Shown here one piece after another: positions 30,151 through 40,847 of a stretch of 40,847 nucleotides of DNA (position 1 is the first letter of the stretch; every line of letters starts with the position of its first letter). The notes under the pieces are model-generated. The model saw nothing but the letters and a program-made list of their open reading frames with translations, did no database searches and was not told the DNA's origin. The stretch is from Monosiga brevicollis MX1 (lineage: Eukaryota > Opisthokonta > Choanoflagellata > Craspedida > Salpingoecidae): NCBI RefSeq assembly GCF_000002865.3, contig NW_001865041.1, forward strand, positions 2,029,505 to 2,070,351. Direction: 5' to 3'. Both the position numbers and the translations under genes were made by a program.

Positions 30151-33100
30151 ATGTGGTGGCAGTCGCAGGCCGCGGTGGTGGTGCTGGTGGTGCATATGGG
30201 CCTTGTCCTTGGTGCACCGTGGGCACAGAAAAGCCTCCTCAAAGACCCTCTTCTCCGGCAAACGTTGTCTGGGGTGGAGTCGGCGATCCAGCGCAATGTT
30301 GCCCGAGTTGCTCTGCCAGAAACGGAGTCGGACTGGCCATTACTCGTAAATACCTTGAATTCTCACTTGCTGCCGTATTTGGAAGAGCGCGTGATCTTGC
30401 TGCGCGATGCACGTGGAAATCTCGTTGACTTTGAGAAGCTGGAGCTAGCAGCGCAGGGCCTCACCGTGGCTGGCCTGCTCTCAGAGAAATACTCCATTGT
30501 TGTCAAGCCCGAAGCATACCCGAGGCTGACAGGGGAGATCCCATTCTTTGCCGCCAACAGCGTCCACGAGGCACTGCAAAAGTTCCTCGGCGTACCCATG
30601 ACCCAACACTTTTATCTGTCGCCTTCTGCGCAGCGCGCGCTACCCCCGCACACAGACGGCGGTGACATTTTCGTGCACCAGTGGCGTGGCTCAAAGAACT
30701 GGACTTTGTGTGCCCCCAACAGCCAGTCGTCCACTTGTCCAAACTGCACATTTGCAGACCTCGCCCTGCAAGCCGAAGCCAAGCGCCAGGCCCTTGAAGG
30801 TCAGGCTCTTCTTAGGTCTCGTCATCCTTTCATGTACATCGCCCTTCAGGAAATTCGCGTTGTCGTCCCTGATGCGGTTTGTCTGCCTCACAGGTTGCTC
30901 GCAGTACAATGACCTCGACCTTGCCACAATGACTTGTCGTACCGTCTTGCTGTTGGAAAACGACCTGCTGTACATTCCGCGAGGAGTGGTGCACGTGGCA
31001 CAGACGCACTCTCTGGCTGCAAGCATCCACGCAACATATCAAGTCACGGCGCCTGCAGCCACCTGGCTGAGTTTGATGTTGGAACAGTGTCAAACCTTTA
31101 CTCCGCAGCGTACTTGTCTTGATATCCAGCGCCAGTTACTGCACGGTCATCTTGGTTTCCGCTGGCTTAATTATCGGCTACGCACGCCTCGAGTTCGGCC
31201 GCCCCTGCCTCCAAACTTGAAAGCTCAGGCCTACACACTACCTCGCACCAGGCTGATGCAGATGGTCTTGCGGCCAGCTTCCAGTGCCGTTGCTGGCATA
31301 CGCTCGGTGAGTCAATTCCTCTTTGAGCCTCGCGCTCTTCAAACGTGGTCTCATCGACAACCGTTGCACGCCCATCGATGTCTCTGTGTTCGGGCTGTTG
31401 ATGCGCAGCGGCGGTCGACGAAGACGGACTTCAACAGTGTTGACTGTGGCGCTTGCAAAAAGACCTGTGAGGATGGCTGGTATGGGTATTCGGCTTTTGG
31501 CACAGCCATGTTGTGCGCTAATATGATCGTGTTCTTTTGTTCGTCTTTGTCTCATGAGCGTTTGAGGTCTTTAGCGATGAAGGGTGTTTTTTATTTTTTC
31601 GTTGGTTTTGCCGAGAAGGATGCGATGATTCCTGCTGTAAGTTTCTCCGTGCAGTCTACAGACGCGCTTTGGCAACGCTTACCTTGTCATGGACGATTGT
31701 CATATTTGCAGCGGTCATGTGCGACGATACTTGTCGGTGCCCAGCAGGATGGGGAAGCGATTCGGAGGCATGCTTTAGTAAGGCCATGTTTTGGCTTTCC
31801 CAAATTTGGCTCACGTGCGTGCCTTGTGCAGCTTCCGTCTGATTCATGACGCTTGTGAATGTGACACCCAATCCTTGGTCTCAGAGTGCGATTCAGACTT
31901 TGTTACAGTCGATGATCGCTGCAGTGAGTCATGTCATCTGGCGATATGTTTTGTTTCGAACCCGTCTAATTCATGAGCCTGGCATCATCAGACATTATTG
32001 CGATTCTGCTTGAGCTGCCCAGGTCTTTGTTCGGAGGGAAAGTACCACGATGCCGTCACCTGCAGGAACTGCCCCGCAGGTAGGTGCGCTTGGCTAGTTG
32101 AATGCATTTGAAATAGTAAGTCATCAGAGACTAGCTTGCATGAGATCATGCTTGAATGAGGACCGCGTCAATATAGGAACCTATCAAAATGCACATAGTC
32201 ATTCTGAGGCATCGTGCAAGCCCCATGCTCAATGCCAGGCTGGCCAGATGGCCACCGGTAGCGCCAGGTGGGTACAGCGCGCCTGCGACTCTTGAAAATC
32301 CGATCTTCGCTCACACTTTGCGTTGCGCTCCTTTTCTCACTGGATCGACCGATCTGTAGCCCAACCACTGACCGGAGCTGCATTGCCTGTCCTTTGGGTT
32401 TGTGCTGGGCCTGCCAACGCGTCTCATACACCACTGCCGTTCGCTAACCAGCTCATTGTTTCAACAGGCACGTATCAAGATGCTGCTGTGCATACCTCGC
32501 TGGTTTGCAAAAACAAGACGCAATGTACTGGCGGGCAATACGATGCCAATGGAGCAAGGTTCGTGCGCACTCAGCTCTTTCACAGAGGGTCACTGAGAGC
32601 AAAATTCACCAGAGCCCGACGACGATGCATTTCAAGCTAAAAGACATGTCGTACATGCTTAGCCTTGTTCAAGACACAAACTGCACTGCGTGCCCAGGGG
32701 GTAGGTTCTGCGCCAATGCGTTGCGTTTTGAGGCTTGAGGCGTCTCCACACTCGTACTAATTCTTATCCACGCCTAGGCACATATCAAGATGCAACGTCA
32801 CACCTTCAGACACTGTGTCATGCCAAGTCGGGTCATTGCCCACCGGGCTTTCACCTCAATGCTGGGGATGGTGCCTTGGAAGATAACAGTTGTATCCCCT
32901 GTATTCCGGGTATGCATGCCCGACCCAAACTTGCTTGTTTGTCAGACTCTGCCACCACCTCACTTCTTCCATCTTGCAAAGGTACTTGGATCAACATGAC
33001 CAACAATGCATCGCGTTGCTGGGACAAGCAACCATGCAGCGCTGGCACTGAGGCTGTGAATCCCACGGACACAATTGCTGACAGCCTGTGCATTCGTTGC

Positions 33101-35321
33101 CCCCCAGGTTAGCACGAGCGCATGCCGGCTTTTATGTATCAGCCACAGCTCTCACTCAAACGGGCAATAGGCACATTTCAAAATGCGTCAGGGGCTACTG
33201 TACTTTGCACGAACAAAACAAGGACTTGCGACTCTGGCGAATTTGTAGCCAACTTCAACGCCACGAACCAAGACTACGAATGCAGCCCGTGCCCTGTTGG
33301 AACCGCTCAGGCGTACAGCGCCCATGTCAACACAACTTGTGCTGGTGTGTTCGTCCTCGGGCGCATGCACCTTTTGCTCTTCTCAACCTGTCAAGCCAAA
33401 AGCAAACGCCCAGGACATGCAGAGTTTTGTTCTTGAGTTGCTCTCAATACCACTCAACTCGTTTGTTGTGTCGATATAGCCTGTGTTTCCGGCAAGTATC
33501 AACCTTGGCCAGGACAAGCAACATGCCTTGACTGTCCCGGTGGTTCTCCGACGGGAGCTTTTATTTGTGCTTCGGCCCAACACAGCTCAGGCAACCCAGA
33601 AACCTCCTTCCCCTTTGAAATCGTGACAAGCAGTGCCCTTGCAGCTGTTGTCGTCGTTTTGGGTGTGCTCCTTCTGTTGCGAGCTCGTCGACATAAAAGA
33701 AGTAAACTCAGCGCTCAGCCTATTCACGCCGATGGCCAGCTTGCGTTGCACACAATGTCAACGGATTTGGTGGGAGCCGTACATCCCAGCAGTGTGCACC
33801 TGGCCCATCAGTTGGGCTCTGGAGCCTTTGGCCTTGTGTACCAAGGCTTGGTGCAGCTGCAGGGCATGAACACAACGCAGATTGTGGCGGTTGAAGTCCT
33901 GCCGGGCTCCGCCTCTCTGGAGGAACAGGATGCGTTTTGCACGTACCTCGGTCGCCTTGAGGCACTGGGCCCGCATCCAAATCTTGTTGATTTGCTCGGG
34001 CACTGCCTCGGCGATACGCCCCTGATGGGGCTCTTTACTCTGGGTAATCTGGGCAGCCTTCGCGAACTTTTACGCGCAAGCCGGCAACCTTCAGATTCTT
34101 TAAGCTTGAAGGGGGCAAATCTCACCTCATTGGCTCGAGATGTGGCATGCGGTATGGCTTACCTAAGCCTACATGGCATACAGCACGGCTACCTGTGCGC
34201 TGCAAACGTAAGCCATGCTTTCCAATACACAATTAACACTCAATCGGCCAGCGACACGAGGGACGACGCGTTGTGTGTTCCTGTCACCAAACCGCTTTCT
34301 CTTCCTAGGTCTTGGTGGATTCTGATCGAGCATGCCGCGTTTCGCGGCATTGTGCCCCTTTGCCTGCACACAGAACCTATGAGCGGTGGTTGGCGCCCGA
34401 GCTCTGGGAGGCCTCTGCACCCTTGTCTCAGCCGGGTGATGGTGCGTACTTTTTTTGAACACCCGTCTTGTGATACAAATCAGCATCTGCTCAGTCACAT
34501 AATGACCTCCCTCTCGCCTGGTAGTTTGGGCCTTTGGCGTCACGGCATGGGAGATCTTCACGCTTGGCGCAACACCGTACGTAACGCAGCCCGTTTTCGA
34601 GCTCAAACCATGGCTGGCATCGGGTCATCGCCTTGAAAAGCCTAGATTGGCTTCTGCGGCAACATTTGCCCTCTTGACAGACTGTTGGGCAGCTGAAGCA
34701 CAACAGCGTCCAGATTTCACTGCTCTCAATGACGCATTCGGTCAAAGTGAAGCCTGCCATATTCCCGTCGACGGTGCCGAGGCTGCTGGGGCTTTTGAAA
34801 GCGCTGTCCCATCGTATGAGGTCATTGATTACGAGCTCGAAGGCCAGCAACCATCAGGCTTGGCGGCGGCATCCCGCCCGCAGTTTGCGCGTGATCCTGA
34901 CGCGGGCGGAGTGCCGACATTCACCATGAACCCAGTGTTTCAGCCCAGTTATGTGGACGCAACATACGTCCACCTCACGTCCCCATACCAGACGACCCCG
35001 GGAGAACTCCAGACGCAGCCAACGTACAACAAACTTTGTCCGTCATCAAGAACCTCAAGAACCACGCTGTCATCATCAGCAGCTGGCACAGAACCATGCT
35101 ACGCCTTGGTCGACGAGGCATCATTTTCAGCATGTACTGCCAACAATGACGGGATGGGCACAAATCCGTCAGTCAGCATCGCTCACAATGACACCGAGAC
35201 GACGGCTTTGCCTTCCACAGTCACTGGAAACAACTTGTACGGCGTTCTTATGACTCTGCAACACCTTGCGAACTCGCCGACATCAGATCCAAATTCTCAG
35301 GGCACCGACACCCTTGCGTAA
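30151..35321 (+). CDS. JmjC/cupin-ectodomain receptor tyrosine pseudokinase
   Basis: Predicted single-pass receptor of about 1249 residues. Exons: 30151-30799, 30894-31306, 31409-31479, 31575-31636, 31712-31777, 31885-31923, 31978-32079, 32177-32267, 32360-32397, 32468-32558, 32663-32700, 32778-32909, 32982-33107, 33171-33344, 33480-34207, 34309-34441, 34525-35321. All are in phase with no internal stop. Signal peptide: VVVLVVHMGLVLGAPWA. A JmjC/cupin domain of the NO66/MINA type follows: HTD at 167-169 and His at about 250 (YIPRGVVH) fit the iron-binding HxD...H triad. Residues about 307-745 are cysteine-rich with repeated GTYQ/GTFQ modules. Membrane span about 748-765. The kinase-like domain keeps GSGAFG, WLAPE, DVWAFGVTAWEIFTLG and CW...QRPDF, but VAVK is VAVE (836), HRDLAARN is HGYLCAAN (933-940) and DFG is absent. 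The tail has YEVI, YELE, YVHL, YNKL, YALV and YGVL. Exons 3-7 are the weakest joins; if wrong, this is two genes. Confidence 0.78.
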
Positions 35322-35325
35322 TAAA
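35320..35325 (+). terminator. polyadenylation signal overlapping the pseudokinase stop
   Basis: AATAAA begins inside the TAA stop of the pseudokinase receptor (GCG TAA TAAA). The 3' untranslated region is therefore probably only some 10-30 bases long. The same arrangement is inferred for the SH3/THATCH gene at 24383. Confidence 0.55.
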
Positions 35326-35778
35326 AAGACTGTGAATTGTCATCACACAACTTTCACCCACAAGTCATTAATTGATCTTCAGCATTTATATTGAAAAACA
35401 AGTTGTGCTGTAGTCAGCTTGTTGGACGTTCAAAGCGAACATATCTTTCGCCTTTTACTGAAGATGCAAACAACAGCTGTGGTAGCTTCGGCTCCACAGA
35501 TGCTTGCTTGAGATCCGTGGACGTCCAACGCGTAAGCATTATGCTTATTTTTGGAGATCTTTTGAACACTCTCTCTTGTTCAATAGTCATGTTCTTATCT
35601 GAATTACAACTGAAGCCCTTTGAATTTTCACAATGTCATATTAATTGGCTTGATGATCATGGCGAACTTTTATCTGACATTTTAAGCAGAGAAGAAGAGC
35701 AGGTTAATTCTTGTTGCTGTGCGCTGCGTTTCAACTTGGTCGCGCTTGTGCTTGAGCTGCGGTGGACGAATCTGTACC
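35322..35778. other. A/T-rich intergenic region
   Basis: About 450 bases, more A/T-rich than the neighbours, between the receptor stop and the helicase start. An open frame running through it (35391-35990) has no recognisable domain and is not called. It presumably holds the helicase promoter. Confidence 0.55.
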
Positions 35779-38700
35779 ATGCCCCATGTCGACGCGGTGC
35801 CGTGCAAACAGTGCGGCCAGACGTTTCCCAACAGAGGGGCCAAAGATCAGCACGTCTCTCGGGTGCGTCCATCGCCGCACAGACCTTGGTCAACAACATC
35901 ACGGCTCATCATGCTCGAATGATAGGTCCACCAGAGGAGCACGTACATCAAGCTCGATGGACAAGCTATACTCCGACATCGAGAAGATGACGGCAACTTT
36001 TCTTGCCCCGTAGACGAGTGCGACTACCGGCATGATCGCTCGGCTGGCCTCAAATCGCATCTTCGCCACATGCATGACCGAGAAGCACCTGGTCCTGCAA
36101 CACCGATCCCATCCAATGATCATCCGCTCCAGCACCGAAAACATAGACGCGTGCGCTCCCAGAAGCGTCGAGTTGCTTTTGACCAACAGCACGGCGTGGC
36201 CGGGGCTCGGGTGTTCATGACCGACATTGGCTGTCTCGTTTCCCCTGGTTCTGCGTCACTGGTGTGCACGCCCTGCAAACGCGTGCTTTGTGGGAGCGTG
36301 CCAAATCACCTGCTCAAGAAGCATCACATTCGATGCAGTCAAGATGACATTGATGCAGCCACGGCACTCCTGCGCTCCCTGCAGCCCGGGGAGCCGCCGA
36401 TGGATATTGCAACCGTCTCCGGGCCGCGCGCCCCTCTGGAAGGCATACCTATTCTGAACGGCGTGGGTTGCCCCCTGTGTCAGGCATGCTTCACGACCAA
36501 GAAAAGCCTGCAATATCACTTGCACACAAAACATGTTGGTGACCCGGGCATCAACCACCCACCCCGACGCGTCAAGTTGCAAAAGCCGCAGCGTGGTGCC
36601 GGGGCCCGCTGTGTTGAGGTGCTTGTCGAGGAGAGCCACGACGCCTCGGCAGCCGATGTCAGCGAGAATGAGGAGGAGCTGGAGGAGCAGCAGCGGTTCA
36701 ATCAGCTGGTATCTAGTATCCAGGCCATGGCATCAGATGCCGAAGAAAAGCGCTGCCCGCATGGCGTTCACCAGATGCACCCGTTCTACGATAGCGTGGG
36801 CATGACGCTGATCCTGAGTGAGCTGACCCCAGAGCAAATTCTCAAGCTGGGCCACGACACCCCGCCCGCACCACTTGTGTCGGGCATGCAAGAGCTCTTC
36901 TGGGAGGCCCACGCACAACTGTCCCAGCACGGTCTGGCGGCTGCTTCCGTGGCGTCCTTGTTCGAAGATGAAGAGTTTCAAGTTCAGCCGCAATCTTTAC
37001 CCCAAGTATCTCCTGGCACGATGAGCAGGTACCTGAACATCGCAGCGCGCCTGGTGCATTTTTTACTGCTGCTGGAAGCGATGCCAGCCCCCGAGCCATC
37101 CAGCTTTTTGAGCCAGGTGCTTGCCAGCCGTGGGGAGGTCATAACTACAGCTGCCTTGGCTGTGCAAGAGGAGCTGGATGCGGGACTGAGCGGGGCAGAT
37201 CTTGTCGAGCCCTTGGCGGCCCTGTGGCTGGCGCTGGTGAATGCAGAGCTACACCTCTTTGACAACGACAAGGTGCACTTTGTCAACGTGTTTTTGTTGT
37301 GCACGGCCGTTTCCACGGGAAGCGGTCTTTTGCAGGACATCCGGCGCTGGACCACGACGCTGGCCGGCCTGATTTATATTTTCAAGCTGTTTTTGCTCCG
37401 GTTTGGCAAGGCACAGCGATGGGCCACTGCGGGTAAACTCAGGCCTTTCCTACAGCCCGGACGGCTGGTGCATTTTTTGAGCCAGCGCATGGCGGCGGCT
37501 CGCTCTGCCAGCACGGCCGAGGGGCAGGTTGGAGTGGATATTGAGGTGCAAGCGGACGGTGACATGAGGGACGAGGCGTTGCACACTATCGTTTGTCAGG
37601 GTACTGAACTCAACGTGAAAGAGATTGGAACCGCCCTGGCACAGATGCGCAACGATATGAAGGAGGTCTTGGACACCCATCTCTTGCTGGGATCTGGTCT
37701 GCGAGAGCAACACATTGGCGAGTATGCTCGGCTACGGTCGAAGGAGGATCGGACCAACAGGGTCAAGAATTGGTGGGTGGGCCATGGCAGCCCAGCTGAG
37801 CGGGCCCTATTGGATCACATTGGCCAGACTCCGAGCTTGCGGCAAGAGTTTATCTGCACAGGGCTTGGCCCAGAAGGAGCTAATGAAGAGCGGACCTTTC
37901 GGGAAGACCGCGTGCGGGAATGGCTTCTATTTGTGGGAAGGTTCAACCAGCTGGCGCTCACCTACACGCACGTGGCTGGAGGTATGATTGCGATTGAGCA
38001 AAGACTCTGTTTGAGAAGCTTGGCATGTTTATTGTACCACTCTTATCTGTTTGCATTGGCTTTGGCGTTTTGTTAGGTCTGCCACCTCAAGCAACCGTAT
38101 ATCAAGGGCTATCCTACAGAAATGGCGTGGGCCGGCAACGGGCCGTATTTTTTGCTGAAAAGCAACTCTTCATATTGACCCGTCTGGGTCAAACCCACGG
38201 GCTCTCTCCGGATGAGCAGCACGCCTATCGGTACATGGACGAGGAAGTCAGCAAGCTGATTTTCATGTATTTGCTCTTGTGCAAGCCCCTGGAGCAGATG
38301 CTGACGAGCTGGCTGGAAAAGCGGGGTGTTCTTCAAACCCCTTGCGATGGCGGGCGTGGGACCTACGACGATGATCAGGAAGAGGAGGATCTGTTGGAGG
38401 ACGAGCAGGATGAAGACCACATGAGCCTCGACGATGGCATGACCTTGCGACGCGAGGTACAAGACGCTCAACGCCACTATAACAACAGCCATTTGCTCTT
38501 CAACATTGCGCCTCTGCAGACCATGCTCAGCCCAGCCTCCATCTACGCTGCCTTTCGTCGACAAATGACCACCTACCTGCATCAGCCTACGCTGGGAGTG
38601 GCAAAGTGGCGACACGCCGCGACCTTCTGGATGACAACATTTGTGACAAACCGGCTCTTTGCCGACCCCGCGAGCACTTTGGGTAGCCTGATGCGCACCC

Positions 38701-40847
38701 AGGCACAGCCCTTGGGCAACATGGCCAAAGACTTCTTTGCTACCGCAACAAGCAACCAAGTGCAAGCCAAAATGTCATCACGTCTGATGCATCAGCTGGC
38801 CTCACAAAGCTGGCATGCCTTTTTGGGTCTTGACCGCAAGCGCAGCGTGGCCGAGCTCACAGCCGCCAAGGAAGCTTTGGAAGTTCGCCACCCCATAAGC
38901 TGGAGCGGGTCATCAAAGCTTGAAGTAGGCGGGCGCGTCATCATGGATACGCAAGCTGAGCATGATGTAGCCTACATGACCCAACTGGCCCAGCAGGCAC
39001 GCATCTCGTGGGGCCACGGCTTTAAAAGCCAAGAACAATTGGACCTGGCAGCGGCCATTGACCAGCATCGGGCCGAGGACGGCTGGCTGATTGTCGTTGC
39101 ACCGTCAGGCATGGACAAGACGCTTTGTACCATGCCCAAACTGGGTTGTCACCCGCATGCCGGCACGGTGCTGTGGATTGTGCCTTTTGCGACCTCGGCA
39201 GACGATTTGTTGCGGCGTTTGCAGGCGGCTGGCCACAGTGCGCAAAGGTGGCTGGGCCCCTCGACGCCGGTAGCAGCTGGCCTGGACGTGCTTATCATCA
39301 CGACTGGCAAGTTTGTTCGCACAGGGTCTGACGCCCTGCACGCACGTGCTTGCTTCCAGGGCATCCGCACTGTGGTTATGGACGAGGCGCACACGCTCAT
39401 CTCTGATGCCAGCCACCGGAACATGATGGCTCAAGTCGGGGCCTGCGTGGCCTCTGGCGGATGGACCAACATAAAGCGCGTGGCTTTGACCGATACTTTA
39501 TGCATGTGCGACCAAGAGCGGCTTTTTCGTCAGCTGGGTCAGCAAGCAGGGGGCAAACTGTACCGCCTGGAAACAATGCATCACAATGTGGAGCTGCGTG
39601 TGCATCATGGCGACCAGCGGGCCTTCTTGTCGCACGCGCAAGGTCTTGTAGACAGACAGCGGATGACGCGTCGGGAGAATGAGGAGCGTGTGCACATGAT
39701 GGTCTTTTGTGACACGGTGGCCGAGGTAAAGCTGCTGTGTGACCAGCTGCACGCACGCGGCTATGCAGCCTTGCCCTGCTATGCAGACTTGGAAGAGATG
39801 GCGCAGAAGGACCATCTGGCGCGGTGGAAACAGAGTCAATGCGACGTCATTGTCGCCACCAGCTGTTTGAGCATGGATGTGGACCTGCATACCGTCCGCC
39901 ACGTGCTGTGGTATGGCAGTGGTCATGACGTCTATACCCTGGTAAAGGTGAGTTGCTGCTCAAACGTTCATGGGACTGTCTCAATTTTAAAAAAAAAAAA
40001 AATGAATTGTTCATTGAGCTAATGGTGTGCATGTGCATGCAATCGGCTACAGGCATTTGGTCGGGCTGGCCGTGATGGAAAGGGCGGAGCTGCCGAGCTG
40101 TGGCTGCCAGTCAGGTGTGCCCCAGCACCGGGCATGGAAGCCTTTGTCGAGGGCAGTGTGTGTCGAAGGTGGACGCTTGGCAAAATGTTGGATCCTCGCG
40201 CTGCTACATGCCTTGCCACCGGCCAGGCTCCCTGTGACGTGTGCACGAACATGGCACAGGAAGTGCAGCCAAGCAGCGTCTCACAGAGTGAACGTGTCGC
40301 TCAATCGGGTGAGATTGCACTGGAACCAGTGATGGCTGATGCATCGCCACGGCCAATTGCTGGACGACTTGATGCAGCCACCACAGAGCCCATGGCCGTG
40401 CCATATTTACCCACGGCGTCAGATTCCGAGCTTCAGGCACAGCGACAGGAAGAAGCTTGGGCGCAGCCAGTGCAGAACAGTGACACTCGTCAAGCGCCGG
40501 CATCCGGCGTGACGTCGGCCTCTGAAGCAGGCTCGGCCATGGCTGATGGTTTGCCAAGGCCACGTGCTGGACGACTTGACGAAGAGGCCGCGGAACCCAT
40601 CATGTCTCTGCCAGCAACACCGACGGCATCTGACTTTGAGCTTGAGTTTGATTCCCTGACAGAACTTCAAGAAGATGATGCACCATGCTCTTCCATGCCA
40701 GATCTGCGGGCCAAAACCACTTCAGAGAGTGGGAGTGTGCCTCGGCCCGCAACAGAAGCTGCAGCTTCAAACGAGGCTACGCAGACTTCCACAGCTTTAT
40801 TGCCTAGTCGTGGAGCACCGCTGCCATCTCTACCGGTACCTTCGGCA
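35779..40847 (+). CDS. C2H2 zinc-finger RecQ-like helicase, truncated by the window edge
   Basis: At least 1602 residues, open at the right edge. Exons: 35779-35862, 35926-37981, 38077-39947, 40053-40847 and beyond, all in phase. The N-terminus has four C2H2-type fingers: CKQCGQTF...H, CPVDECDYRHDRSAGLKSHL, CTPCKRVL...HLLKKHH and CPLCQACFTTKKSLQYHL. A long helical region without known motifs follows. The helicase core has APSGMDKT (about 1054-1061) as the Walker A equivalent, keeping Lys-Thr but with Asp for the usual Gly; VMDEAH (DEAH box, about 1147-1152); ALTDT as motif III; and AFGRAGRDGKGG (from 1338) as motif VI. After it, CRRW...C...CDVC matches the cysteine cluster that follows RecQ-like cores. 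A Ser/Pro/Glu-rich tail has two similar repeats. Large RecQ-like helicases with N-terminal fingers are known as multicopy genes in fungi; a mobile or transferred origin is an inference. An upstream exon cannot be excluded. Confidence 0.8.

Noticed and set aside
31307-31700. A gene boundary between the JmjC part and the cysteine-rich receptor
   Set aside because: No stop, AATAAA, or ATG plus signal peptide is found there, and the exons join in phase. It is kept as the main alternative because these exons are short and cysteine-rich by choice of acceptor.
38109-38765. 218-residue minus-strand open frame
   Set aside because: Antisense shadow of the helicase exon, without domain or splice signals.
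40204-40563. 119-residue minus-strand open frame
   Set aside because: Antisense to the helicase tail repeats; no supporting features.

Overview
The window is eukaryotic nuclear DNA, most likely from a choanoflagellate. Genes are dense and split by many short GT-AG introns (mostly about 50-190 bases), and there are AATAAA signals after stops, long homopolymer and dinucleotide tracts, and no operons or Shine-Dalgarno sites. Two genes encode cysteine-rich single-pass receptors with tyrosine-motif tails, one with an SH2-like domain and one with a tyrosine-kinase-like domain. That repertoire is typical of choanoflagellates such as Monosiga. The species is an inference. No RNA gene, CRISPR array or insertion sequence was seen.

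I assembled ten protein genes by joining exons by hand so that donors, acceptors and reading phase agree. In order: (1) 617-4784 +, a cysteine-rich receptor with a tyrosine-motif tail and its own SH2-like domain; (2) 5072-9096 -, EF-hand/WW-like modules in duplicate, coiled coil and CAP-Gly; (3) 10160-13745 +, a TPR protein of LGN/Pins type; (4) 13823-15432 -, a multi-pass membrane protein; (5) 15733-18337 -, the URI unconventional prefoldin; (6) 19597-24387 +, a coiled-coil/BAR-like, SH3 and I/LWEQ (THATCH) actin-binding protein; (7) 24719-25365 -, a secretory EF-hand protein ending in HQEL; (8) 26261-29908 +, a HEAT-repeat-like protein; (9) 30151-35321 +, a signal peptide, JmjC/cupin oxygenase domain, cysteine-rich stalk, membrane span, tyrosine pseudokinase and tyrosine-motif tail in one open chain; (10) 35779-beyond the right edge +, C2H2 fingers and a RecQ-like helicase.

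Genes 1/2, 3/4 and 6/7 converge. Genes 2/3, 5/6 and 7/8 diverge and share intergenic regions that hold tandem repeats. A 181-base assembly gap with homopolymer artefacts lies between genes 5 and 6.

The strongest candidates for something undescribed are gene 9 (an oxygenase-type ectodomain on a receptor whose kinase lacks all three catalytic signatures) and gene 1 (a receptor carrying both tyrosine docking motifs and an SH2-like domain). Together they suggest a phosphotyrosine scaffold circuit in which some receptors are substrates and adaptors, not kinases. Gene 6 also has an unusual architecture: it looks like HIP1/Sla2 at the C-terminus but has an SH3 domain and no recognisable ANTH domain. 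The remaining genes are mostly housekeeping, cytoskeletal or trafficking proteins.
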